A DNA stretch of 64,000 nt from Alectoria sarmentosa (taxonomy: Eukaryota > Ascomycota > Lecanoromycetes > Lecanorales > Parmeliaceae), in NCBI GenBank assembly GCA_009733775.1, contig WOGZ01000038.1, positions 62,001-126,000 of the forward strand. Direction: 5' to 3'. A model generated the notes under the pieces. The model worked only from the letters and a program-made list of their open reading frames with translations, was not told the DNA's origin and searched no databases. This document shows, in pieces, positions 1 to 10,820 of the stretch (position 1 is the first letter of the stretch; every line of letters starts with the position of its first letter). The position numbers and the translations under genes are program-made.

Positions 1-1329
1 ATGCAGGGGTGACTATATTCCCGCAACGTGTCTTACGACTCAAATCAGGGATAAGATTTGCAGACGAAGGACTGGGAACGTTGCTTACGATTTGGGATAT
101 ATACTCTGTTACCCTAGTAATCTTGTCTGGTGGTAAAACATTGACTGTACTCATATCGTCGTTGAATCGACCCTCATATTTTTCTGTAAGCTTGGTAAAC
201 ACCGATTGCTGAACGACGGAACTCCCGTACAGTCCATCGAGAAAAGGCATCAGGATATCGTCGAGGTCACTGAGATTCTCAGGGGAAACCTCTTTACTTG
301 TCTCCATCAAGTCTATTGCGCTCGATGCCCCACTCACAGTTTTGACATGCATCTTGACTTTGGCTTCTTTGTCTCCCGGAATGGTCCCTACTTCCAGCGG
401 ACCTCCATCGAGCACCGCCGAATAGCACTTCCTTGATTCCGCGTAAATTCTTTTTGGAGATGTCGTTTCCGGTATTCTAGGCAGATTTTTCTCTAAGTAG
501 GCCTTCAACGCTGCGATTCTTACTCCTTTTGGATCCTCTGCAACTTTCAAACGGCGATTTTCGAACTCCTCCAGCAGATACCGTTGACGGCCGCGTACTT
601 GATTAGGATTTCGGAATCAGTATTGCATGTTCAAGGGAGTACATTGAACCTTGGAACAAGGTTCTTCTAAGATTCAATAGTTGGTCCAAAAGAGGAAACG
701 TGGAATCGGCACATGCGTACCGATTATCTTGTCATCGACTGGAAACAAAACATTAGCAACGAGATGCATACCTGAACTCCCCTTCCTTACCATCGGTGAC
801 ATTTTGTACTAGCTCAACATGGTAATTAAAATAGTCGCGCAGTATTCTCCGTATGATATCTTGGCTGACATAGTTGCGCAGGTGGCCTAGGTGCTGCACG
901 ACGGTCCTGCTGAGTATACAGCGCTGACGGCATGCCTGGAAAACAATAGACTCACTGCATCATCATATGGCGTCACGCCTACCAATTTCATAAGATTAGA
1001 AGTCTTCTTGAAACAGGAATTTCTTCGATACACATACCGCATGCGTACCACTTGACCTTTCTATTTTCCCAATCTAGAGGCACAAATGGCTCCTTCTTCT
1101 TGGTCAGTGAGTTGTAGATTAATAGATTTGGCAATGCGGCATCAGGAGGAGCGGTAGGTTTCTGCCACATCGGCTGCTGTCGAGAAGCAGTAGCCATGAC
1201 TCGATTCAGAGATGTACTGTAGCTCGGTAGCGCTGGAGTGTGAGAGACCAAAGAAAATAGGAATACGTTATGGCTATGAAAGACTCGGGGGGCCCTTTGA
1301 GAAAAAGAGAAAGATTTGTAGAGAAACAT
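1..1329 (-). pseudogene. Cysteinyl-tRNA synthetase, 5' part, apparently disrupted (runs off left edge)
   Basis: The class I enzyme charges tRNA-Cys. Seen: exon 1 (ATG 1197, ending 1038) carries the family start IYNSLTKKKEPFVPLD and VKWYACG. A later exon ending at 791 has HLGHLRNYVSQDIIRRIL and NVTD, then a micro-exon 738-721 (DDKII) and an exon 597-89 that matches fungal CysRS down to TRVTEY. Between YACG and HLGH the near-invariant PTVYDAS stretch is missing. No acceptor I can find joins exon 1 to the HLGH exon in a stop-free frame that encodes it. Near position 20-40 a second expected stretch (..NGxAYVTP) is also present only in pieces across frames. An in-frame upstream ATG at 1329 would add a basic, Ser-rich leader resembling a mitochondrial presequence. 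Inference: a decayed copy. An unusual splice pattern remains possible. The family call is firm; the pseudogene call is moderate. Confidence 0.6.
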
Positions 1330-1496
1330 ATGACTCGTGAGCTGAGTCAACAAAAGTCTGCAATGAGAAAGGGATTTACCTAAGTAGTTTCTCGGTAAGA
1401 GTACGGGAATTCCCGTGCCGCAAAGGTTCACGCTAAGCCTTACCCCACAAATATCGAGTTCTCGATCAAGTCTACATAACCAATGCATCAACCTTC
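1198..1496. promoter_or_regulatory. Shared divergent promoter region
   Basis: The ~300 bp between the ATG at 1197 (minus, CysRS) and the ATG at 1497 (plus, TRM61) must hold both promoters. If the CysRS leader starts at 1329 only 167 bp remain. Pairing of two tRNA-related genes is seen; co-regulation is inference. Confidence 0.4.
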
Positions 1497-2972
1497 ATGG
1501 CTATCTCCTCTTCACCCCAATATTCATCTTTTCTCCATTGCGGTCCAATCGCCGAAGCCGACGCCTTTGCTATCCTTCACCTAAAGCGGGACCTCCTCAT
1601 CCCCACCGTCCTCCGCTCCCATGACGAGCTAGATGAAGGCTATTCTGAAGGAAAGGTATCAAACACTCGTTTCGGTTCATTCCCACACAGCACCCTGATT
1701 GGCCTACCATGGGGCTCACAAGTTCGAGCTTCCACCGTCGACACTGGGTCGAGAGGACGCAAAGGCTGGGAAGGCAAAGGGAAGAAAAGGAAGAGGAATG
1801 AGGAAAGTCAGGGTCAGGGTGATACGGCTGGCGTGGAGAAGAAGCAGAACACCAAAGTAGAGAAAAAAGCGGCTGTAGAAGCAGCGACTGGATTTGTGCA
1901 TCTACTACCGCCAACGCCAGAGATATGGACCGCTTCCTTACCCCATCGGACTCAAGTTGTCTATACGCCTGATTACAGCTATATACTCCACCGACTTCGA
2001 GCGAGACCTGGCACAGTTTTGATCGAGGCAGGTGCTGGCAGTGGATCTTTCACACATGCCGCTGCAAGAGCAGTCTACAATGGCTTTCCGAAATCTGGTA
2101 CCGAAGTCTCCTCGACGCAAGAACCACCAGAGAAGCGGCGAGGGAAAGTCTGGAGCTTCGAATTCCACGAGCAACGAGCGCAAAAATTGCAACAAGAGAT
2201 TAAAGAACATGGACTCGATGGCATCGTCAAACTCACCTACCGAGATGTCTGCCAAGACGGCTTTGCACCTGACGATACTCCTGCATCAGAAGTGAAAGCC
2301 AACGCCATATTCCTCGATCTCCCCGCCCCCTGGCTCGGCCTCAAACACTTGAACCGCACCAGCCCTTCCTCCCCACTTTCCCCCACGACAACCATCCATC
2401 TTTGTACTTTCTCGCCCTGCATTGAGCAAGTGCAACGCACCATAACCACTTTACGCTCCCTTGGCTGGACGGAGATAGAAATGGTCGAGATCGCTTCAAA
2501 GCGTATAGAAGTGCGGCGTGAGCGTGTTGGGCTTGCTGAAGAAGGATTACGCGGCGTCAACGACTCGCCTGCCTCTGTTGATGAGGCGGTGGGGAGGCTG
2601 CGAGAGGTGGAGGGAAGGTCACGATTGTTCCACAACGAAGAGGAAGAACCTGGGGGAGCGCAGGTGTCGAAGCAGCAGCGGCTGGAAAATATACGGGTTG
2701 CATTGGAAGGGAGGAAACTGTACAAAGAGGGGCGATTGATACACAAAGCGGAGCCGGAGCTCAAGACGCATACATCTTATCTAGTCTTTGCGGTCTTACC
2801 GCGAGAGTGGAGCGAAGAGGATGAGAAGTTGGCGCAAGGTAAGTGGCCGGCCAAGGTAGAGGTGAAGGAGGAGAAGGACGGGCCCGTTAGTAAAAGGCAG
2901 AGGAAGAAAGACGCAAAAGCTAAAGCGGGGGGAAATAAAGAATTCGAGGTGCAGGAGTCCATCATACATTGA
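1497..2972 (+). CDS. TRM61: tRNA (adenine-58-N1)-methyltransferase catalytic subunit TRM61
   Basis: Catalytic, SAM-binding subunit of the nuclear TRM6-TRM61 complex, which makes m1A58 in tRNAs including initiator tRNA. Single exon of 491 aa. An N-terminal beta-rich part (SFAILHLKRD-like start, residues ~15-110) is interrupted by a Lys/Arg-rich insertion (KGKKRKRN) that could act as a nuclear signal. The Rossmann fold begins with IEAGAGSGSFTH at about residues 176-187 (SAM motif I). FLDLPAPW near residue 272 is the catalytic-site motif of this family. The C-terminus is rich in Lys (KRQRKKDAKAKAGG). Longer than yeast TRM61, mainly through acidic and basic inserts usual in ascomycetes. The start is the first ATG in the frame, just after the divergent promoter. 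Confidence 0.93.
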   Translation: MAISSSPQYSSFLHCGPIAEADAFAILHLKRDLLIPTVLRSHDELDEGYSEGKVSNTRFGSFPHSTLIGLPWGSQVRASTVDTGSRGRKGWEGKGKKRKRNEESQGQGDTAGVEKKQNTKVEKKAAVEAATGFVHLLPPTPEIWTASLPHRTQVVYTPDYSYILHRLRARPGTVLIEAGAGSGSFTHAAARAVYNGFPKSGTEVSSTQEPPEKRRGKVWSFEFHEQRAQKLQQEIKEHGLDGIVKLTYRDVCQDGFAPDDTPASEVKANAIFLDLPAPWLGLKHLNRTSPSSPLSPTTTIHLCTFSPCIEQVQRTITTLRSLGWTEIEMVEIASKRIEVRRERVGLAEEGLRGVNDSPASVDEAVGRLREVEGRSRLFHNEEEEPGGAQVSKQQRLENIRVALEGRKLYKEGRLIHKAEPELKTHTSYLVFAVLPREWSEEDEKLAQGKWPAKVEVKEEKDGPVSKRQRKKDAKAKAGGNKEFEVQESIIH

Positions 2973-3147
2973 AGTCGAAGGCGCCCCAATCCCCACCAAC
3001 CAAGTTCACTTCTTCACGCCAATCCTCGTCTTTCACCAACTTACCACAATTCTTCGGATAAATCAGAGAATTGGTATAGCTACGTACATACAAGTCACGA
3101 AGTATCAAGCATTCCAAGCCAACAGTCCCACCGATCCCCAGCCCCAA

Positions 3148-4899
3148 TCACTCCGTCGTATCCGCGAACCTGAACCCCCACTCCTCCCCCCTCGACCCCT
3201 CTCTCTCCGTCACCCTAACCCTCACATCCTCACCCGGCGGATGAATACTACTGGCAACCCTATTCCCATCCACCTTCGGAAACGTCCACCTCACCCTCCT
3301 CCCCTTCCCATCGACCGGCTCAATCTCAAACCTCGCCACCACCATCGCCACCGCCGCCGTAATCTCCGTCGTCGCAAAGAACCTCCCGGGACACAACGTC
3401 TGCCCGCCACCCCAAGCCCTATAAGCGCCCGGATGGACCTTTGCCGACTTCTCCTGGCCCCCTCCCATCCTAGGAGTGGCCGTAGTAGAAGCGGTAGGGT
3501 TGTTCTTGAGGAATCTCCGCGGGTTGTACTCTTTGCGGTCAGGGCCCCAGATGGGATCGGCGTGGATCAAGGCACCGGGGACCATGAGGACGGAATCCTT
3601 TTTGAGGAGGTATTGGTCTGCGATGAGGGTGTCTTGGACGATCCAGCGGGAGGAGGAGCTCTGGGTGCGGTGGCGGAGGAGCTCGCGGTAGGCGGAGAGG
3701 AGGAGGGGGCATTTGGTTTCGAGGAGTGTGATGTCGATTTCCCGTTTACACTTCCCACTACCGGTTGAAGACGGCTCGGTTATTGTCATGACGGCACTGA
3801 CTTCGGTTCGAATTTCTTCCAAGAGGGCAGGGTCCGAGTATAGGGTCAGTAGCATCCAGAAGAATGTTGGCGTGGCATTGACGAGGACGCCGATGAGATC
3901 GCCAATTTCGAAGCGGGCGACGTCGTCGGTCGTGCCACCATTGTTGATCACGGCGTCGTGGCGGGCTTTCAGGACGCCGAGACCGTATTTGTGATCGCCG
4001 CGGTCGAAGTAATCGTTGATAGCCTGATGGAGTTTTCGGCGACCTGCAAAGCCTCTGCGAGCTGTATATTTCGGATAAAGCCCTAAAAGAATCATCGTAA
4101 AGTCCTTCTCGAAGTCCCTAATACACACCTCAGCCTCGAACTCATTACCTCCGTGCATCCTTTCGATCGAGAAGACTCACCAAAAAGCCTCCGCCAGTTC
4201 CGGCTGAAGCCTTATCGGATTCCTCTTCCCATAAATAGCCTCCGTACTCGCAACCGTAAACCTGGGCCTAATCCACTCAAACAAGCCCCCCTCCCATCCC
4301 CCCTCAATCGCCCACTCATCCAAGAATGGCGCCAAAGTCCCCAACATAGCCCTATCCATGCGATCAAGATTAGGACCCGGCGCCATCTCCCGATGCATCC
4401 CCTTGTGCGTCTCATGCGCAACACCCACTTTGCCTTCTTTTCCTACAATCTTACCGTCAATGTTATACTTGATCAAAGCCATAGCCTTCGAGTCTGGAGC
4501 TATGTCGAAAACACGCGGGGCTAGTGAGGAAACGAAGGGAAAGAACGCGATTGTTTTTTCGTTGCGTTCGACCGCCGTGACGAGGTCGGCGGAGTTGACG
4601 ACGTAGGTGCGTTTGTTGAGGGTTTGCAGGGTGTAGATTGGGAGGTTGTTGCGAGCGCTGCGGGGATGTTGTCAGCCGTGATTTGTTGGTAGGGGCAAGG
4701 TAAGCGACCTTAGGATTTCGAAATAGCGTTGGCCATAGCGTAGTAGTCCGAGTATGTGCCCGACATATGGAATCAAGCTGGAAATGACTGGTGGTTCTCT
4801 CGGGTCGTACTTTGGGCTGAACAGATAGACGAGGGAAATAAAAACAACGACAACCAGCGACAAAACCCCAATGAACGTTGAAAATAGGCTGGTGTCCAT
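3148..4899 (-). CDS. Cytochrome P450 (microsomal, CYP7/8-like fungal type)
   Basis: Heme-thiolate monooxygenase, substrate unknown. Three exons: 4899-4709, 4657-4181, 4117-3148, giving 545 aa. The N-terminus (MDTSLFST...) has a hydrophobic membrane anchor followed by a proline-rich hinge (PREPPVISSLIPYVGHILG). The ExxR motif is ELLR (K-helix), the PERF-like motif is NPRRF, and the heme loop is WGGGQTLCPGRFFA with the cysteine ligand; Trp replaces the usual first Phe. The I-helix reads VLVNATPTFFW and lacks the acid-threonine pair of most monooxygenases, a pattern shared with CYP7/CYP8-like and some isomerase-type P450s. No cluster partners lie beside it. An earlier ATG at 4920 is in frame but 4899 gives the better anchor. 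Confidence 0.85.
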
Positions 4900-5503
4900 C
4901 CTGATAAAATATGCAATCAATGGTTTTTACACAAGGCGATATTAAAAGTTAGGTAACAATTCGTAAACCTGCTTCCTCCAATTCACTGGAATGCTTGAAA
5001 ACAGTAGCGAGCGTCGATAAACATCCACTTGTCTGAGGAAACCTCTTCCAGCGTAGCGGTACTGCAGATAGAACGGCCAACCGCACAGCCCGAGCAGATA
5101 ATAGAGTAATGGAAACGCAAAGTATACATGATGAAAATACCAGTCCATCTCGAGACGACGCTTTTGTAAGGCCCCCAAACCGTCCTGCGGGAGCTAGGGC
5201 GCTTGCGAAGGCGGCCAATCAGATTGAGTTACTAGACGCTGAATAGGAGATGTCTTTTGCAAGATACGAGTAAATAAAAGATGAAGATAGGTGGGTCGAA
5301 GGTGCATATGCGGAGACAGAAGTTTTTGGTGGGAACGTTTTTCTTTACGCAAGGGATTGGCAGGACTGAACGTCGATTGCGTTCAAAGCTTGCAGTGCCG
5401 CCATTCTATCATTTTTGCGTTGAACTTTTCATTGTTAAACAAGAAACCACTCATCCCAAAAGTCTATACATGAATGAAGAGCTCCAAAAAAATGTCAAAA
5501 AAC
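4900..5503. other. Intergenic, no gene recognised
   Basis: The P450 upstream region and the 3' flank of the tRNA gene. Short open frames are present but none has family features or coding-like structure. Confidence 0.5.
5486..5502 (-). terminator. RNA polymerase III terminator of tRNA-Ala
   Basis: On the minus strand a T6 run (5502-5497) directly follows the discriminator base, with a back-up T7 run at 5492-5486. Confidence 0.8.
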
Positions 5504-5575
5504 TGGACGCCGTGGGAATTGAACCCACGACCTTTCACATGCGAAGCGAAAATCATACCCCTAGACCAGGCGCCC
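5504..5575 (-). tRNA. tRNA-Ala (anticodon CGC)
   Basis: Read on the minus strand this is a full 72-nt cloverleaf with no intron. The acceptor stem GGGCGCC pairs with GGCGTCC and includes a G3-U70 wobble, the known alanine identity element. Anticodon stem TTCGC/GTGAA encloses loop TTCGCAT, anticodon CGC. The T-arm is GTGGG TTCAATT CCCAC. The discriminator is A. CCA is not encoded, as expected in eukaryotes. T-runs follow at once. Confidence 0.93.
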
Positions 5576-5883
5576 AATCATACACGGACCCGATTTCGGT
5601 ACTATTTCATTATATAACTTAAATTTTTGACCACAACAGTTTGCAGACTTCCTTCGTGCTTGTTGACTTCACTATATCCGCTCAGCCCTACAGTCAAGAC
5701 GTTCAAGCGACGGGGCGTCTCAGCTACAGGGCACATAGTTGCAGCAATCCTTGGAGGAGTGGCACCACCAACTCATTTCGAGGCAAATTTTACGTTTGAA
5801 TACTATGTTCCAATTGATTCAATAGAGGTAAAGTGGCATCTTGTGCTGCGCTTCTCTTTTCCCGTCCTTTTACCCATTTTGTC

Positions 5884-6673
5884 TCATGTGGTATTTGCCT
5901 TTGCCTGTCCTGCTTCTTTCCCTACTTCGTCTGTTCCTCCTCCATCTTTCTCCATACCGTTTACTTCTTCATCCACTGCCACATTTCTCTTTTCGTTGGC
6001 AATGTCTCGTGCTCTGCTTTCAGTCTCCTCTGCACTTCTCGACTGGTCGTCTCGGGTTCGAGCAGAGGCTTCTCGATTGTCAGCAACAACCGGAGACACA
6101 GTGGTGCTCAAGAATGACTGCTTACGATTTAGCTCGGCCTCCACCTGACTATAACGATCCTCAATATGCTCTAATTCACCAGATGTAGCTTCCTCTCTTC
6201 CTAGTACCCTCATCACTAGAGACTCAACGTCTTGCCTTTGTCTCTGCGAGACCACATCGTGCTCTGTAACAAAGACGTTTATATTCCTCCGTGGTGGTGG
6301 AAGGAATGAAAGCTTGTTAAGGACGTGGATCAGGCATGCGTATCCCTTTCCTCCCTGGGTATGCTTATGGATCCTAGACGCAATATTAGTACACAAATTG
6401 AAGGACAGAACAAATAATCTTGGGAGCTTACTGCTCTTCTCGCGAGGATCGAAACTCGGGTACAACCGTCTGAGCTAAGTGCCAAACTTCCCTGTCGTTG
6501 ACGAGCTTGCAGAATTTGTCCATGAGTTCCTCCCCATTTGGATCACCAAGACTATCGTCTTTCACGAGCTTCATGAACTCGAAAATGGTCTTTTGAAACC
6601 GGGCTGCTTCTAATGGATTATTGAAATCATAGTTTGCTTTGACGAGTCTTTCTGAAAAGGCCTGCGAGGCCAT
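5884..6673 (-). CDS. Hypothetical protein with charged C-terminal helix
   Basis: Not recognised. Two exons, 6673-6432 and 6373-5884, joined at CA|G, give 243 aa. The first ~105 residues (MASQAFSERLVKANYDFNN...) look like a compact helical domain. They contain FEFMKLVKDD and REVWHLAQTVVPEF and continue across the splice into GGKGYACLIHVLNKLSF. The rest is highly charged and Glu/Arg/Gln-rich (VSQRQRQDVESL, ARTRDDQSRSAEETESRARD), probably coiled coil or disordered. No signal peptide or membrane segment. The join keeps one frame across a consensus donor (GTAAGC) and acceptor (TCTAG), which supports a real gene. Confidence 0.6.
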
Positions 6674-8113
6674 GGCGAAATCTACAACTGGAGAAGGGGA
6701 AGAGGAGTAGAGAAAGAGAGGAGAAACTCAGACATCAGGACTTTATCCTTCGTCGGTTTCCGAGTCCAACTCAGTCCCAGCACTAGGCGCAGATCTTTCA
6801 AACAGCCAATAAGAGAGTCTTCAACCTGATGCTGCTATGTATGGGCTATAGATCAGCGGTGGGGACTATAAATTCGCCACCAATCAAGGGATATCGAGTG
6901 AGAAAGCCGGGAACAAAGAGTACCAATTAAGAGGCGGTCAAGGGTACGCAGAGGACGCAATGCCTAAGCCTCCGTCAGGTCGCAAGCTTTCCCAATAAGC
7001 TTTCCCAATTGGCTACCTATTGCAAGTATCCGGCTTGCTGATACTGATCAACTGAAATGCAACACACACACTTGGTGCATCTTGTGCGCCGATCCTAGGA
7101 AACACCTTCACGATGCGCATACCTGCAGCATCAAAACAAGACCAAAATCACAAATCCTGCAGTTGTCCTGATCGGTCTACCTGCATCGAGCTAAGACACT
7201 CAGCTTCGATGTCAGACTAAACCAATTGAACCAATCCGCAAAAAGCAGCAACACGTCTACCTATCTACCTTCCAGGTAGTGACCATGAGCTTGAAATATC
7301 AATCTGCAGCCGCGAGCGACTGGAAAGTCTGGGCAATGTCATTCTCGCGAAACTACTAGGCTATCTGCTTCACCCTCAATACGTACAGATCCTTGCTTGT
7401 GCTTAGGTAGTTAATCCTGTCTGGATAGGTCCACCTCCGCTCGCTCGATGCACAAGCACACCTATACCTCGCCGGCATTGCAGCGCACATATACTCTACT
7501 GTGCGGACCTCAATCGCACTCCGTGCCTTTTCCTAGCCAATCACTAATGAAGGTTCTGGAAATGCACGCCCATCTAATTAATGACTTAGTGACATTTCAT
7601 ACAATCTCATCAATTCAGTCCAGATATATACTTGGACCACCGAGAACCCGACAACCAAAAACCTCAACGGAGCTTCTGAGGAGCGAAATCCTGTGTCTGT
7701 ATTGTTTCGAGGACGAGGACCCCCTCTACATCAGCAATGTCTATCCTACCGGGCAGCTTGCCTTTTCCCTTTGTCGTTGCTTTACTCCCGGTTTTTATCA
7801 AAGCGTGGCGAAGTACTAAAAGGCAAAGATGAAAAAGAGGTATGGTTCATGTTTAGGAAATGAAGCGTTGGAGTTCCTCGTCATGATTATTCCCCCACCC
7901 AACACAAAAGATCAATTTTCTTCAACCGTCCGACAACCTCACATTCTTGAACCTGATCGTAGATGACTACGCATTATCAATACCAGAACAGCCTTTTTAT
8001 TATTATTTGGAGCATCGTAATTCGTAAGCAAAGCTACGGACCCCACCTTTCAACAACGAGACATCATACCTCAATCTCATCTCGCAGGGCTTTGCTGTCC
8101 GCTCAGCAGGTCC
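6674..8113. other. 1.4-kb intergenic region, nothing recognised
   Basis: Mixed-composition sequence. One ATG frame of 123 codons (7448-7819, plus) has no recognisable motif and I do not call it a gene. Confidence 0.45.
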
Positions 8114-8845
8114 TCAGACCGTCATATAAATGATCCCCACCTCATCCGCTCCATCCCAAACGCTCGCGCTCCCCCACCCGTAAGAATTCTTCTCCATCCA
8201 ATCCACTACCGTCAGCAGGCCCAACTCTAGCTGGACCCACGTCATGCTGACCCCTGCCGCATTGTCCGCCGTGATCTTTGCTTCCGTGCCCGCTGCTCCC
8301 GCAAGACTGTACACCGGTGCGCTACCGGCCGCGATGCCAGTCTCGCTTTCTTTGGCGGTCTGCGAATCCATTTGGGTTTCTACTTGGTGGATGGCAGTAC
8401 CCAGTGTGCTCTTGATTGCTGCTGCGCCCTGGGTCCCTTGCAGCGCGAGGAGGATATAGATTTCGGTGCCCAGGGCGCACCACGAAACTGTGTTTCCTAG
8501 GCGAGGTTTGAGTTTGCGAGAAGAAAAACTCCCGCTGGCACTATTGGCCAGAGTCTCAAAGGCAGACACAGGATTTACCAATGTGGGAATAGTAGAGGGC
8601 CAGGGTTTTGGCACACTGTGGAATTATCAGTATGACGTCGATCGATTTGATTCACGGGAGTCTTACGTTCCGGCAACAATGGAGGGCGCGTTGGCGCAGG
8701 TTTGCTGGACATGGCAAAGTTGGTTCGCGGAACTGCACTCCACGTGGTTTCGGGGTGGGAACTGACGTTCGACAATTGGCGTTGCGAATGTGGTAGACCT
8801 GATCGTGGCTGTCAGGACTAGGACCGCAAGGCTCCAAAGATGCAT
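8114..8845 (-). CDS. Secreted hypothetical protein
   Basis: Function unknown. Two exons, 8845-8667 and 8615-8114, joined at AC|T, give 226 aa. The N-terminus MHLWSLAVLVLTATIRS is a signal peptide; likely cleavage is around TFATP or before the VERQF dibasic-like stretch. Three cysteines cluster early (VECSSANQLCHVQQTCANAP) and one more lies in VSWCALGTEI. The rest is Ala/Gly/Thr-rich and likely helical (AAAIKSTLGTAIHQVETQMD), ending GADEVGIIYMTV. The short mature form and signal peptide fit a cell-wall, effector-like or hydrophobic-surface protein, but no family is recognised. Confidence 0.65.
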
Positions 8846-10019
8846 ATTTTTGCAGGACGATATGAAGCAGCCAGAACAAGAGTCAATTCGGAATGGCATC
8901 GTAGGACCGCGAGCAATTCTGATTTTCGGGGTACCGTCTGGAATCCGAGATCAAATTTACACACTGTTGAGGCAAGTATCTCTAGTGAGCAATAACCAAC
9001 CGTTTTGGAAATGACAAACGTTCAAGCAAGACTCTCGTCATGATATACCCCGCAAAACATTTTCATCGTGATCAATCTCAAACATCATGCCAAGTCGGGG
9101 ACGCATATCGACGTTAGGGGGCTAGCACGGAGGTGATAAGGTGCTCAAATTGTAACACGTGAAGATCCGAGAACTACTGCTCGTTGGGATGGAAAGACTA
9201 AATTCTGTATGCACACGAAGTCCTAATCCAGTTACACAGAGGAGCGCAAGGGCGTTTTCACGATCAAGGCCTTCCCCACATTACGAACGGAACCGCATGA
9301 ACATATCTTATCATCAGTAAATACTTAAAGGCGCACAGACATCCATGCGCACAGTTTCTTTTCATCACGGGAGATCTGAGTGCCCATGAAGGGCACGGCA
9401 AAGAACTAAAGAGTGGAGACACGAAGAGACCGATGAATGGTGCGTCAGAGGCGCTGAGCGACATATGGAGTCTGCAAGCGCCTCAGCGCATGGGCGCAGC
9501 AAATCAGCCGTCATGCTAAGAAGAGGCTGGGCCCTAGAGTTGGGCTTCAGATGCAGACGAGGAACTCCAAAAACGATCGAGATTGTTAACAAGGAAGTTG
9601 GATGAAATAGAAGGAGGGCCGCTGGCGGAAGATAAATCGTGAAAATGGGGGTGATTGTCAGCGTTGGCGCCAATTCGAAAGCGTGGACAATCACGAATCT
9701 GCACCCCGCAGATTTGACGACCGGTCGGGAATGAAGACACGTATCAGGAGAGCGTTTGGCGTATCTGAAACGTTAGTTTTGTTGCTCTGATCATTTGACT
9801 TGAGTACTTCGCACCATCATAAGTGCCATTTGTCCTGGCAGCCAGCCTATATGATTCGAATCCGTGGACATTTACCCCATCGAGCAGAGCTTTCCTCAAG
9901 CCCAGTTATTTAGAAAGACTTTGCATGTCTAGACGTTGACCTTTATCTGCAAGCTCGACATTGACATCTTTTCCATATGGCAAATTCGGAGGCCGATGGC
10001 CTGGATCTTTGACCAACGT
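8846..10019. other. 1.2-kb intergenic region, nothing recognised
   Basis: Only short open frames on either strand. No repeats or RNA genes seen. Confidence 0.45.
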
Positions 10020-10745
10020 TTAACCTACCTCGACACTGCCTTCGGGCACACCAGCTCGACTCCTCAGTCGACGAGCGAAGAAGCGCATGATGTGTAGCAT
10101 TTCATCTCTGTTTCGAGGCATACCGTCCCCAGCCCTGTTCCATTTCTGATACTCGACATTTTGAAAGGCAGCTTTCATCTTATCAAGGGCTGTCCGAGTG
10201 ATCAAGGTACTGGATGATCCTCCAAGCACCAGCAGCGGTGTCTTGACGCCTTTTGCAGATGTATGTGAAGATGAGAGGGGACCCCCTATTGAAACGATAC
10301 CTCCAAGCTCTTCGGCCATGGAAGCCGCTGTAGCGAGAGCCGCCATTGCTCCTTGACCGAAGCCAAAGAGCATGATTTCTTTTGGCTTGTATCCACACTT
10401 CTCGACCAGCCCATCCTCGATGAGATCATGCTTGATGATCTTGACAGCTTTGGTGAAGCCAGTATCAAAATCCATCTGCCCTGAGGCCTGATCGAAGATG
10501 ATGTCGTCACCCCAATGATAGCCGCCGAGCTCGAATGGTAGAGGAGTAGGTGCCTGTAGAGAAATGCATGTTGTTTCTGGCAAAGCAAGCTGCTTGCCTA
10601 GAGTCGTGAAGGAGGCTGAAGTGTCACCGAGGCCATGAAAAAGGATGAGGATGTTGGTGGTATGTGGAGAAAGGGGTGGCGGAGGGATGATGGACAAGAC
10701 GAGCGATTGGGGAAAGTCTGCTTTATTCAAAAGACGTGTAGACAT
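10020..10745 (-). CDS. Phospholipase/carboxylesterase-family protein lacking the nucleophile serine
   Basis: Alpha/beta-hydrolase of the acyl-protein thioesterase/LYPLA class, 241 aa, single exon. Seen: the oxyanion-side motif ILILFHGLGD at about residues 31-40, the WGDD element, and the nucleophile elbow as LFGFGQGAM. The expected Ser of GxSxG is Gly. The C-terminal part has GDGMPRNRDEMLHIM where active thioesterases carry the catalytic His region. The fold is kept but a serine-hydrolase mechanism is unlikely. From memory, fungal orthologs often share GFGQG, so this is probably an ancestral non-enzymatic or altered paralogue and not a recent mutation. No signal peptide; cytosolic. Confidence 0.82.
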   Translation of the reverse strand: MSTRLLNKADFPQSLVLSIIPPPPLSPHTTNILILFHGLGDTSASFTTLGKQLALPETTCISLQAPTPLPFELGGYHWGDDIIFDQASGQMDFDTGFTKAVKIIKHDLIEDGLVEKCGYKPKEIMLFGFGQGAMAALATAASMAEELGGIVSIGGPLSSSHTSAKGVKTPLLVLGGSSSTLITRTALDKMKAAFQNVEYQKWNRAGDGMPRNRDEMLHIMRFFARRLRSRAGVPEGSVEVG

Positions 10746-10820
10746 ATTGAGATTTTTGGTTGTCAGGGAATGTTTCTCTATACCTCCGCCAATGGCATCA
10801 GCATCAGCATCTCGGCAGGA

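Noticed and set aside
5281..5622. Plus-strand open frame with VGIEPTTF
   Set aside because: It is the antisense shadow of the tRNA-Ala gene; the motif is the known artefact of translated tRNA genes.
7448..7819. 123-codon ATG frame
   Set aside because: No motif, no domain-like composition, no intron signals; compatible with chance.
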